Assembly (NCBI RefSeq): GCF_016863395.1
Contig: NZ_BOOU01000012.1
Location: 87,232 to 151,231 of the forward strand
Reading direction: 5' to 3'
Origin: Sphaerisporangium rufum
Lineage (GTDB): Bacteria > Actinomycetota > Actinomycetes > Streptosporangiales > Streptosporangiaceae
Length of the DNA stretch: 64,000 nt
A program made the position numbers and the translations under genes. Shown here in pieces: positions 51,650 through 59,623 of the stretch (the first letter of the stretch is position 1; every line of letters begins with the position of its first letter). A model generated the notes under the pieces. That model was not told where the DNA came from and did no database searches. It saw nothing but the letters and a program-made list of their open reading frames with translations.

Positions 51650-53410
51650 ATGGCTCCGGTTGTTCCGCTCGCCGTCCAGACGAGATCACGATTGGTCTCG
51701 GCGATGGACCGGGCCCTACCCGCCGAGCACACGGGGGCCGATCCCCAGGTGCGCCGCTCGGACCGGGCCGACCTGCAGGCCAACGGACTGCTGGCGATCG
51801 CGGGGAAACTGCGTACCCACCCGCGTGCCGTGGCGGAGAAGGTGGTCGCGTCCCTCGACGGAGCCGATCTCATCGCCTCCTGCGAGGTGTCGGGACCGGG
51901 ATTCGTCAACCTGACCCTGGCCGACTCCGCGCTGCTGGGGCAGGTCGAAGCCCGGCTCGCCGACGACCGCCTGGGGATCCCCCGCTCGCTCGCCGGCACG
52001 ACCGTCATCGACTACTCCCAGCCCAACATCGCCAAGGAGATGCACGTCGGGCATCTGAGGTCGACCATCATCGGCGACTCGATCGCGCGGATCCTGGGCT
52101 TCCTGGGCGAGGATGTGATCCGGCAGAACCATCTGGGCGACTGGGGGACCCAGTTCGGGATGCTGATCCAGCACCTCGCCGAGTCCGGCGGGGAATGGCG
52201 GCGGGAGAACGGTTCGGCCGCGGGCTCCCTGTCGCGCCTCAACCGGCTCTACCAGGACTCCCGGGCCAGGTTCGACTCCGACGAGGAGTTCGCCGAGCGG
52301 GCCCGCGGCCGGGTCGTCGCACTCCAGGCCGGGGACGCCGGGACGCTGCGGTCCTGGCAGGAGATCGTCGCCGAGTCCAAGCTGTACTTCGACGAGGTGT
52401 ACGAACGGCTCGGCGTGCTGCTCACCGATGATGACGCGGTCGGGGAGAGCTTCTACAACCCCTTCCTCGCCGAGGTCGCGGACGAGCTGGAGAAGGCGGG
52501 CGTGGCCGTGAACAGTGACGGTGCCCTGTGCGTCTTCTTCGAAGACATCGCGGGCCAGAGCGGCGAGCCCCTGCCGCTCATCATCCGCAAGAGGGACGGC
52601 GGATTCGGATACGCCGCCACCGACCTGGCCGCCATCCGTCATCGCGTCGGCACCCTCGCCGCACGGCGGATCCTCTACGTCGTCGACGTCCGCCAGGCGC
52701 TGCACTTCCGGATGGTCTTCGAAACCGCCAGGCGCATCGGCTGGCTGCCCGGGGAGGTCGACGCGGTCCACCTCGCGTTCGGCACCGTGCTCGGCAAGGA
52801 CGGCAAGCCGTTCAAAACGCGTTCGGGACGGACCGTCCGGCTCATCTCGCTGCTGGACGAGGCGGTCGACCGGGCGCGGCTCGTGGTGAAGGAGAAGAGT
52901 CACGACCTCGCGCCCGGCGGGCTGGACACCACCGCCACGGTCGTCGGCATCGGCGCGGTCAAGTACGCGGACCTGGCCACCAGCAGGGCGAAGGACTACG
53001 TATTCGACGTGGACCGCATGGTCTCCCTGCACGGGAACACGGGCGTCTACCTGCAGTACGCGCACGCCAGGACGCGTTCGATCCTCCGCAAGGCGGGATC
53101 CCCCCTCACGGCGCGGGCCCGCGTGCACCGGGACCTCGCACTCGAACCCGCCGAGCGTGCGCTGGCGCTCAAGCTCGACGATTTCGAGCCGGCGCTGACC
53201 GAGGTGGCGCACACCTACGAGCCGCACCGGCTCTGCGTCTACCTCTTCGAACTCGCCCAGTCCTTCACGTCCTTCTTCGAGACCTGCCCCGTGCTGAAGG
53301 CACCCGATCCGGAGATCAGGGACAACCGTCTCATGCTCTGCCGGCTCACCGGCGACACGCTCAGGATCGGCCTCGGCCTCCTCGGGCTCGCCGCCCCCGA
53401 CCGGCTCTAG
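51650..53410 (+). CDS. argS: Arginyl-tRNA synthetase (probable second copy, in peptide cluster)
   Basis: A full-length 586-residue class Ia synthetase: N-terminal Add1 tRNA-binding domain (residues ~1-105, FVNLTLAD), catalytic core with YSQPNIAKEMHVGHLRSTIIGDSIAR (HVGH is the HIGH box) and HLGDWGTQFG, a KMSK-equivalent loop GKPFKTRSG, and a DALR anticodon-binding domain from ~450 to the end. All main motifs are intact, so it should be active. It lies within a specialised-metabolite operon, far from usual housekeeping neighbours (e.g. lysA, hom), which suggests a dedicated second copy. ATG 51650 follows GAAAGAAG. Confidence 0.92.
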   Translation: MAPVVPLAVQTRSRLVSAMDRALPAEHTGADPQVRRSDRADLQANGLLAIAGKLRTHPRAVAEKVVASLDGADLIASCEVSGPGFVNLTLADSALLGQVEARLADDRLGIPRSLAGTTVIDYSQPNIAKEMHVGHLRSTIIGDSIARILGFLGEDVIRQNHLGDWGTQFGMLIQHLAESGGEWRRENGSAAGSLSRLNRLYQDSRARFDSDEEFAERARGRVVALQAGDAGTLRSWQEIVAESKLYFDEVYERLGVLLTDDDAVGESFYNPFLAEVADELEKAGVAVNSDGALCVFFEDIAGQSGEPLPLIIRKRDGGFGYAATDLAAIRHRVGTLAARRILYVVDVRQALHFRMVFETARRIGWLPGEVDAVHLAFGTVLGKDGKPFKTRSGRTVRLISLLDEAVDRARLVVKEKSHDLAPGGLDTTATVVGIGAVKYADLATSRAKDYVFDVDRMVSLHGNTGVYLQYAHARTRSILRKAGSPLTARARVHRDLALEPAERALALKLDDFEPALTEVAHTYEPHRLCVYLFELAQSFTSFFETCPVLKAPDPEIRDNRLMLCRLTGDTLRIGLGLLGLAAPDRL

Positions 53411-53550
53411 GCGGGGCGGCATGGCCACCGGCCCGCTCCAGGCGATGCGGGGTGCGGGCCGGAACATCCGCTGAACACCACCTTCGCCGGTGGCTTCAGA
53501 GAATTTTGAACATTGGCGTTCCGGCGCTGAAACGCTGAAACCGTATCGGC

Positions 53551-54264
53551 ATGGGGACTCGGTTCGGTGTTCTGGGCACCCTTGAGGTGCTGCGTGATGG
53601 GGTGCCGATAGCCGTTTCGGCGCTCAAGCAGCGAATCGCGCTGGCCACGTTGCTCCTGCAGGCGAACCAGCACGTATCGCTCGATCAGCTGGCCGAACGG
53701 ATGTGGGACGGTCGCGAGGCTCCGGAGGATGCGCGCGGCGCCGTTCAGCCACATATCGGCAGGTTACGGCGCACCTTGGGTGACCGGAGTGATGAGCGGC
53801 GGCTGATCCGCACCCGGGGGGAGGGGTACGTACTCGGCATCGCCGCGGCGGACCTCGACGTCGCCGTCTTCCTTGATCTCGTGGCCCGTGCCAGGCGGGC
53901 CGACGCGGAAAGGAGTCTCGGCCGCCACCGCGACGCCCTCGCACACGCCGAACGGGCTCGCGCCGTCGCCCGCGACGGGTCCTTCCACGTGCTCGAAGGC
54001 CACGCGCTGACCGCGCTCGCGAAGCTCCGCATCGCGATGAGAACGCCGGCCGAAGCCGTCGCTCAGGCTCGCCGGGCTGTCGAGCTGTACCGCCGGAGCG
54101 GCCACCGCCTCGGTGAGGTGCGCGCTCTGCGAGTGATCGGCGAGGCGTGGTACGAGCAGGGAAGGGGCGATGCCGCCCGGTCGCACCGGCGGGAAGTGCT
54201 CGCCCTGTTCTCCGCGATCGGCAGCCCGGAGGCCGCTGAGATCCGCGTCCTCCTCGGCGAGTGA
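53551..54264 (+). CDS. Shortened AfsR/SARP-like regulator (DNA-binding domain joined to TPR)
   Basis: A 237-residue protein. Residues 1-~95 are a SARP-type winged helix (FGVLGTLEVLRDGVPIAVSALKQRIALATLLL and EGYVLGI). After AVFLDLVARAR, the normal start of the activation domain, the sequence passes straight into TPR-like helices (SLGRHRDALAHAERARAVAR, HRLGEVRALRVIGEAWYEQGRGDAAR) like those at the far C-terminus of AfsR-type proteins. The rest of the activation domain and the NB-ARC ATPase are missing, as if by internal deletion. It may be a remnant or a minimal regulator. Confidence 0.65.
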   Translation: MGTRFGVLGTLEVLRDGVPIAVSALKQRIALATLLLQANQHVSLDQLAERMWDGREAPEDARGAVQPHIGRLRRTLGDRSDERRLIRTRGEGYVLGIAAADLDVAVFLDLVARARRADAERSLGRHRDALAHAERARAVARDGSFHVLEGHALTALAKLRIAMRTPAEAVAQARRAVELYRRSGHRLGEVRALRVIGEAWYEQGRGDAARSHRREVLALFSAIGSPEAAEIRVLLGE

Positions 54265-54545
54265 CCTCGCCACGCGGCACGTCGCCCGCGCGGGTCCTGA
54301 GCGTGGCGGTGCTTCACGCGTTCACCGCGTCCGCCGCGTTCACGCGGGCCCGAGGGAGGCCGGGGACGGCGTCAGGTTCGGCGACGGTGAAACGACGCCG
54401 GGACGACGACGGCGGCGGAAATCGTGGTCCCGCCGAGACTCGCGGCGAACATTCGCGTCGCGACACCTCCGGCGCGAAGGAGCGTTCGAGGTCGAGGCAT
54501 ACATGGGGAATCGCGGTTCTACCGGGAGAGGCATCAGGAGAATCG

Positions 54546-55499
54546 GTGTCATCGAGGTTCGAAGCAGGTTCCGGCGGAGGCCGCCGACAGGTCCGGCATC
54601 CCGGGCCGCGCGGCTCATGGGCGCATGCCGTCGAGGTCATCGCGGAGAATCCGGCGGGCGGCCGCCGTAGGGAGCTGTACGAGGGCGACATCGGGATCCG
54701 CGTCCTGTCGTACGGCGCCGAGGTCCGGGTCACCGTTCCGCCGTCGCCGGACTCCTACCAGATCTATCTTCTGCTGAGAGGCACCGGAAAGGTGCAGGTC
54801 GAGGGCGAGCGGATCGACGCTCCCTCGATCATCGTCGGTCCGCACGAGAAGTCCGGCATGTGGTGGAGCCTCGACCACGAGGTGCTGATCGTCCAGATTC
54901 CCTCGGCGCTGGTCGAGCGGACACTCGCCGACCGGCTGGGCGATCCTCCGGAGCGGCCACCGCGTTTCCGGCCGGCCATCATCGGTGACAGCACCTTCGG
55001 CAGGTTGCTCACCATGGTGTCGTCGGCCGGCGCCGGCGGCCGGCCACCGTTCATGGCCTCGCCATCGGCGGGGCATCATTTCGAGCGATTTCTGCTGCAC
55101 ACGCTGCTGGACTCGCAGCCGCACGACCATTCCGCCGCCTGCGGCGGCATTGACCCGGCCCCCGGACCGGCGGCATTGCGCCGGGCGCAGCGCTACTGTG
55201 AGGAACACGCGGCCGAAAGCGTCTCGCTGCGAGACATCGCCGCCGCGGCCAGAATCGGCGTCCGCACCCTGCAACACGAATTCCGCCGTCACCTGGACAC
55301 CACACCGCTCGCCTATCTGCGCGGAGTACGCCTGGCGCACGCTCATGCCGACCTGGTGCGCATGGCCGGGACCGGTGCTCAGGTCACGGTGACGGAAGTG
55401 GCCACGCGCTGGGGTTTCATGCATCTGGGCCGCTTCGCCGGTCTCTACCGGGAGAGGTACGGCCGATCACCCTCCAGCACCCTGTACGGCTCACGGTGA
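54546..55499 (+). CDS. AraC-family transcriptional regulator
   Basis: A 317-residue regulator with an N-terminal cupin-like sensor domain (YEGDIGIRVLSYGAEVRV, YLLLRGTGKVQVEGERIDA) and a C-terminal AraC double helix-turn-helix (SLRDIAAAARIGVRTLQHEFRRHLDTTPLAYLRGVRLAHA, VTEVATRWGFMHLGRFAGLYRERYGRSP). I choose GTG 54546, with AGGAG five bases upstream; an in-frame ATG at 54261 would add ~95 low-complexity Arg/Gly residues. The interval 54265-54545 otherwise holds nothing supportable. It could control the cluster or a nearby unlinked function. Confidence 0.8.
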   Translation: MSSRFEAGSGGGRRQVRHPGPRGSWAHAVEVIAENPAGGRRRELYEGDIGIRVLSYGAEVRVTVPPSPDSYQIYLLLRGTGKVQVEGERIDAPSIIVGPHEKSGMWWSLDHEVLIVQIPSALVERTLADRLGDPPERPPRFRPAIIGDSTFGRLLTMVSSAGAGGRPPFMASPSAGHHFERFLLHTLLDSQPHDHSAACGGIDPAPGPAALRRAQRYCEEHAAESVSLRDIAAAARIGVRTLQHEFRRHLDTTPLAYLRGVRLAHAHADLVRMAGTGAQVTVTEVATRWGFMHLGRFAGLYRERYGRSPSSTLYGSR

Positions 55500-55567
55500 G
55501 CGCCCCGGGCCTTCTCGTGCCGCTCGGCCGCTTCGGTCCGACCGGTTCGAGAAACATCGCCGATCGT

Positions 55568-55579
55568 TACGATGAGCGG
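55568..55579 (+). promoter_or_regulatory. Leaderless promoter -10 of the small gene at 55580
   Basis: TACGAT, then six bases, then ATG 55580. No ribosome-binding site is present. Same geometry as 12290. Confidence 0.55.
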
Positions 55580-55948
55580 ATGTCCTGGAAGCTGGAAACC
55601 CCGAGCGGGGAGTCGTTGCACGTCAACGCGTGGAACTGGCGGCCGACCCTGGAACTGCTGGAGGAGTCCGGCGTCCTGGACGCCGAGACGATCGCGTTCC
55701 TGGGTTTCAACGGCGACTTCGACCTGACCGGAGAGCAGGCACAGCGGATCGCCGCCTTCCTGGACACCTATCTGGCGGACGTCCCGGTCGGCGGACGGGT
55801 GCTGCTCGACGGATCGATCACCACCGAACCCGACACGTTCGAGTTCCACCGTGACGACCTCGCCCGCAACTACTCCGCGACGGTTCCCTGGCTCACCCGC
55901 TTCCGCGACTTCTGCCGCACCGCCACCGCCGGCTTCACCGTCGGCTGA
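55580..55948 (+). CDS. Small hypothetical protein (leaderless)
   Basis: A 122-residue, acidic, probably cytoplasmic protein without a signal peptide or membrane helix. It begins MSWKLETPSGESLHVNAWNWR and has a helical middle (GEQAQRIAAFLDTYLADV) and a beta-strand GRVLLDGSITTEPDTFEFHR. I do not recognise the family. ATG 55580 is chosen because of the leaderless promoter; the frame is open upstream to 55496. It is convergent with the ATPase gene, 27 bp away. Confidence 0.65.
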   Translation: MSWKLETPSGESLHVNAWNWRPTLELLEESGVLDAETIAFLGFNGDFDLTGEQAQRIAAFLDTYLADVPVGGRVLLDGSITTEPDTFEFHRDDLARNYSATVPWLTRFRDFCRTATAGFTVG

Positions 55949-55975
55949 ACCGGCGACGAACCGCTCCGCCCCCCG

Positions 55976-57574
55976 TCAGACCCGCAGCACGGTGACCTGG
56001 CGTCCGGACGGCGTGGTCGCCTGCTCGAACGCGCCCCGGTCCTGCCAGCCGGGTGCCTCCGGGCGCCGGTCGAAGATCACCAATACGCCGGTGGAGAGGG
56101 TGAGCCGGTCCAGGTACAGGTCGAGCTGCGCGAGCCCTTGGGGCAGCGGGTCGTCTCCACCCGCCCGCCAGACCTTGAGCTCCATGGCCTCGCGCTGCAC
56201 CAGTCGCTCGCCTTCCGGACCGGTGTAGGGCCAGCGGACCAGCACATCCAGACGTTTGGTGCCGGCGGCGTACTCGCGATCGAGCCGGCCGCCGCCGTTC
56301 ACCAGCCGATGGAGGAACGCCATGAGGATGATCTGGCAGGCCGCCTCGTGGTACCCCTCCTGGCGGACGAGCACCTCGCCGTGCTCGCGCCAGAACACGA
56401 CGAACTCCTCCAGCAGCCGCTCCAGGTCGAAACGGCCGTCCGGCAGTACGAAGGTGTGCGGATCGGCCTGGACGAACCGCTCGGTGCGACTGCCCAGCAC
56501 CCGGAGCAGGACCTCCCGGTAGATCGGATTGGCGATCTCGAGTTCCCTCGTCCCCCGGATCAGGCCCAGGTCGTGCACGTAGCAGACGTCATCGTCGAAT
56601 GAGGAGTCGATGGCCGGCCAGGTGCCGGCCAGGATCGGTTCGATCACCCGTTCCACCCGTGGTTCGTGCAGACGCGCCACCAGAGAGTCCAGATGGGAGG
56701 CACGGGCCCGGATCAACCGCTCCTTACCCTCCTCCACCTGCTCGGCGGTGATGGTGCCGGTCACCCCCAGGCCGACGGTGATCTGATAGGCGAGCGCGTT
56801 GACCAGCCACGGTTGCCCCTGGGTCAGCTCGAAGACCCGGTCCACCGCGTCCTTGGCGAACTCCTGGCCGGTGGCCCGGGTGTGCTGGTCGTACAGCTCG
56901 GCGATCTCGTCGGCGGTGAAGTCGCCCAGACGCAGCGACTCGGTGACGATGTTGAACGGGCTGGCCGGGTTGGACCGGCCGGGTTCGCCGCCCGAGGCCA
57001 CCTTGTACTCGCGCACGTCGCGCAGCCCGCACAGCACCACGGACGCGGGAAACGGCCGGCCGCCCGGCCGCGCGTTGTGACCGTCGCGGAGCTGGCTGAG
57101 AATGCTGACCATGCTGTTGCCCTGCAGGGCGTCGATCTCGTCGAGGAACAGCACCACCCGGCGTGGACAGCGGTGACACCACGCGGTCAGGGCCGAACCG
57201 AAGCGGGTGCCCGCCGGAGCCTGGGGCCAGGTCTCCGGAGGCAGGAGCTCCTCGGGCCATCCCGCCCACTCGGTGGCCTGACGCAGGGACTTCAGCAGAA
57301 TCTCCTCCGCGGCGGCGTAGTCATCGCCGACCGACTTGGCGCGCTCGCAGGAGAACATCAGGGCGGCGATGTCGCCCTCGGCGGTCAGCTCGGCCGCCAG
57401 CGTCTGCAGCGCTGTCGTCTTTCCGGTCTGCCGGGGTGCGTGCAGCACGAAGTAGCGGTCCATATCGATGAGCAGCCGAGCCTGCGGGAGCCGCTGCGCA
57501 GGGGGGACCATGTAGTGATGGCGAGGGCCGCACGGTCCCGTGGTGTTGAAGTATCTCGCTCGGGGTGGCCGCAT
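55976..57574 (-). CDS. AAA-ATPase with C-terminal PD-(D/E)XK nuclease-like domain
   Basis: A 532-residue protein. The N-terminal half is a STAND/AAA-like ATPase: YFVLHAPRQTGKTTAL (Walker A, ~40-55), RRVVLFLDEIDAL (Walker B), a sensor region SVVLCGLRD and a winged-helix after TQGQPWLVNALAYQ. The C-terminal ~130 residues have the PD-(D/E)XK core: GTKRLDVLVRWPY followed by QREAMELKVWR (D...ExK). Families with this architecture are widespread in bacteria, with unclear roles possibly in defence. The start ATG 57574 has no ribosome site but a leaderless -10 at 57586-57581. Confidence 0.8.
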   Translation of the reverse strand: MRPPRARYFNTTGPCGPRHHYMVPPAQRLPQARLLIDMDRYFVLHAPRQTGKTTALQTLAAELTAEGDIAALMFSCERAKSVGDDYAAAEEILLKSLRQATEWAGWPEELLPPETWPQAPAGTRFGSALTAWCHRCPRRVVLFLDEIDALQGNSMVSILSQLRDGHNARPGGRPFPASVVLCGLRDVREYKVASGGEPGRSNPASPFNIVTESLRLGDFTADEIAELYDQHTRATGQEFAKDAVDRVFELTQGQPWLVNALAYQITVGLGVTGTITAEQVEEGKERLIRARASHLDSLVARLHEPRVERVIEPILAGTWPAIDSSFDDDVCYVHDLGLIRGTRELEIANPIYREVLLRVLGSRTERFVQADPHTFVLPDGRFDLERLLEEFVVFWREHGEVLVRQEGYHEAACQIILMAFLHRLVNGGGRLDREYAAGTKRLDVLVRWPYTGPEGERLVQREAMELKVWRAGGDDPLPQGLAQLDLYLDRLTLSTGVLVIFDRRPEAPGWQDRGAFEQATTPSGRQVTVLRV

Positions 57575-57586
57575 GGTCACATTCTG
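57575..57586 (-). promoter_or_regulatory. Probable leaderless promoter -10 of the ATPase gene
   Basis: On the minus strand CAGAAT (57586-57581) is followed by six bases and ATG 57574, without a ribosome site. Confidence 0.45.
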
Positions 57587-57778
57587 CCACGATGCCGGAT
57601 GGCACGCTGCCACGAACGCGGCGCCAGGTTCCTTCAGATCCGGCCTGAGCGGCCGGGGCCCGCCGGGGGGGTGCGGGCGGGAGGACTGATCCGGGACCCG
57701 CGCCCGAACTTGGGCAGGCATTCGGCACGATCGACCGCAGACGCTCGCCGCCAGCCGCACAGCACCGCACATGGCACG

Positions 57779-57816
57779 AGAGCCCTTGATCGGCGTACGC
57801 GCTGGTCAAGGGCTCT
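57779..57816 (-). terminator. Terminator downstream of tRNA-Met
   Basis: AGAGCCCTTGA and TCAAGGGCTCT form an 11-bp perfect stem 17 bp after the tRNA 3' end, on its strand. On the plus strand the stem is followed by TTTCG. Confidence 0.6.
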
Positions 57817-57832
57817 TTCGCGTGATCGGGGA

Positions 57833-57909
57833 TGGTAGGGCGGGTGGGACTTGAACCCACGACCTACGGATTATGAGTCCGCTGCTCTGACCGGCTGAGC
57901 TACCGCCCC
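57833..57909 (-). tRNA. tRNA-Met (anticodon CAU), CCA encoded
   Basis: A 77-nt cloverleaf: acceptor GGGGCGG with CCGCCCT (a G-U first pair), D arm GCTC/GAGC, anticodon stem GCGGA/TCCGT with loop CTCATAA (anticodon CAT), T arm GTGGG TTCAAGT CCCAC, discriminator A and genomic CCA. The absence of the initiator tRNA's GGG/CCC anticodon stem makes it the elongator type. A CAT anticodon could also be tRNA-Ile2 after lysidine modification; the overall sequence looks like tRNA-Met. Confidence 0.92.
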
Positions 57910-58017
57910 GCAAGGGTGGAGTCTCTCACAACTGGCGGCCGCTGTGAGTACCCGGGCGGGCCCCGCTTCCCCGGCTGTACCGAACATTTCCGCAAAGTCC
58001 GGCGGCGAGCGCCGCGC

Positions 58018-58055
58018 CGCCCCCGGCCGGGCGGATGGGGGTGCGGCCGGGGGCG
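58018..58055 (-). terminator. Terminator of the SGNH-CBM2 gene
   Basis: CGCCCCCGGCCG and CGGCCGGGGGCG form a 12-bp stem, 13 bp downstream of the stop at 58069. Confidence 0.55.
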
Positions 58056-58068
58056 GGGTCCGGAGGGG

Positions 58069-59172
58069 TTACGGACTGGTGCAGGTGACGGGGGAGGGGA
58101 CGTTGTTGGTGCCGGTCCAGCTGCCGTTGAAGCCGAACGTGGTGGACGCGCCGGCGCCGAGATTACCGTTGTAGGCGGCGTTCCGGACGGTGACGGCGCC
58201 GCCGGACTGGCTGACGGTGCCGTTCCAGAGCTGGGTGACCGACTGGCCGCCGGTGAAGTTCCACCGCACCGTCCAGCCGCTCAGCGAACCGGTTCCGTTG
58301 TTCTTGACGGTGACCTCGGCGCCGAAGCCGCCCTGCCAGGAGTTGGTGATCCGGTAGGTGGCGGTGCAGCCGCCGGGCACCGGGGTCGGCGTGGGCGTCG
58401 GGGTGTGGTCGACCGTGGGCGTGGGCGTGGGAGGCGGGGTCGGGGTCGGGCTCGGCGGGGTGGTGCCCAGCATCCGGGTGAGCGCCGGGTACCACCGGTC
58501 GCTGATCTTCACGTTGCCGGCGTCGTTGGGGTGGACCCCGTCGTAGGTGTCGGTGGCGGTGCTGAACCCGGTCCACTGGTCGACGACGACGATCGGCGAT
58601 TGGGCGGTGGACTTGGCCTGGGCCCAGGCGGGGATCGCCGCGTTGAAGTTCACCGTCCGCTGGGCGCACTCGGCGCAGGTGGGCGGGTTCATCGGGATGA
58701 TCTGCGCGACCAGGATCTTCATGTTGGGGTTGTTCGCCCGCATCTGGTCGACCAGCTTGCCGAACGCGGTGAGGATGGTCGCCGGGGCGATGTTGCTCCA
58801 CACGTCGTTGGTGCCCAGGTGCATCATCACGATGTCGGGGTTGGTCGCCGACAGCCAGCCGGGCAGCTGGTTCTGGTTGGCGATGTTGGTCGCCAGGAAG
58901 CCGCCGTGGCCCTCGTTGTCGCCGTCATGGCTCACCCCGCAGCCCTGCGGCGGCAGCGTGCCGACGAAGTCCAGGCCGGTGTAACCACCCTGCAGCAGCT
59001 TGTTCCACAGCAGCGCCCGCCAGCAGCCGGGCGAGCCGGTGATCGAGTCGCCGAGCGGCATGATCTTCACGGTCGCCGCCCGGGCGGGCGCGGCCGTCGT
59101 CACGGTCAGGTACGCCAGTACGGCGGCCAGTGCCGCCATCGCCGCCAGGAGCGTGCGCCTTGTCGTCGCCAT
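58069..59172 (-). CDS. Secreted SGNH/GDSL esterase with C-terminal CBM2
   Basis: A 367-residue exported enzyme. The signal peptide (ending TAAPARA) is followed by an SGNH hydrolase domain, residues ~35-235: PLGDSITG (Ser block), GTND (Asn block) and DGVHPND (Asp-His block). A Pro/Thr-rich linker (~240-265) leads to a family-2 cellulose-binding module (CTATYRITNSWQGGFGAEVTV, WTVRWNFTGGQSV, NAAYNGNLGAG) with two terminal Cys. It probably de-acetylates xylan or xyloglucan while bound to cellulose (CE3-like). ATG 59172 has GGAGG upstream. Confidence 0.9.
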   Translation of the reverse strand: MATTRRTLLAAMAALAAVLAYLTVTTAAPARAATVKIMPLGDSITGSPGCWRALLWNKLLQGGYTGLDFVGTLPPQGCGVSHDGDNEGHGGFLATNIANQNQLPGWLSATNPDIVMMHLGTNDVWSNIAPATILTAFGKLVDQMRANNPNMKILVAQIIPMNPPTCAECAQRTVNFNAAIPAWAQAKSTAQSPIVVVDQWTGFSTATDTYDGVHPNDAGNVKISDRWYPALTRMLGTTPPSPTPTPPPTPTPTVDHTPTPTPTPVPGGCTATYRITNSWQGGFGAEVTVKNNGTGSLSGWTVRWNFTGGQSVTQLWNGTVSQSGGAVTVRNAAYNGNLGAGASTTFGFNGSWTGTNNVPSPVTCTSP

Positions 59173-59271
59173 CCCTCACCTCCGAGTAGGGCCCGCGGGG
59201 ATGGTAGGAGTTAACCGATTCAGTGCGGAAGCGCGCTCCGGGCGCGGGACCCGGCACGCTGGAGGTTCGTC

Positions 59272-59304
59272 CCGGGCGGGCCTGAAAGTTACACGCCCGC
59301 CCGG
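59272..59304 (-). terminator. Terminator after the symporter/small membrane protein pair
   Basis: CCGGGCGGGC pairs with GCCCGCCCGG (10 bp, 13-base AT-containing loop), 7 bp after the stop at 59312. Confidence 0.55.
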
Positions 59305-59311
59305 CCTTCGG

Positions 59312-59590
59312 TCAGCCTTCGGAGTCCGTCGGGTCGTCCTCGGCGCCGACCGCGTCGGGGTCGACCGGGCGCAGCCGCTCCCACAGCACGAACAGCGCGC
59401 CGAACGCGAGCATCGCCAGGCCGGCCCACAGGTTGATCCGCACGCCCTCGGCCTTGCGCAGCGCCGCGTCGGAGTCCAGCAGGCCGACCACGGTGAGGAT
59501 CGCGCCGTACACCAGGAACAGGCCGCCGATGACGCGGCGCAGGTCGAACAGCCGGAACGCGCGCCGGCGGGTGTTGTCGTCTTCGCTCAT
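59312..59590 (-). CDS. Small two-helix membrane protein next to the SSS symporter
   Basis: A 92-residue protein with two hydrophobic helices (RVIGGLFLVYGAILTVVGLL and LWAGLAMLAFGALFVLWERL) and an acidic tail. It starts at ATG 59590 after GGAGAG, 33 bp downstream of the symporter stop, so the two form an operon. Similar small proteins accompany many actinobacterial sodium:solute symporters and may be accessory subunits, but no function is proven. Confidence 0.75.
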   Translation of the reverse strand: MSEDDNTRRRAFRLFDLRRVIGGLFLVYGAILTVVGLLDSDAALRKAEGVRINLWAGLAMLAFGALFVLWERLRPVDPDAVGAEDDPTDSEG

Positions 59591-59623
59591 GGTTCTCTCC
59601 GGAGGTTGGCGGAGCCGGCGGGC

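Noticed and set aside
51650..53410. Loss of function of the ArgRS because a canonical KMSK is missing
   Set aside because: Many bacterial ArgRS lack a classical KMSK; the GKPFKTRSG loop is in the right place and other motifs are intact.
57833..57909. tRNA-Ile2 (CAU, lysidine type) instead of tRNA-Met
   Set aside because: The arm sequences look like actinobacterial elongator tRNA-Met; not fully excluded.
58376..58460. GT/GG-rich low-complexity stretch as a possible repeat element
   Set aside because: It encodes the Pro/Thr linker between the SGNH domain and CBM2 on the minus strand.
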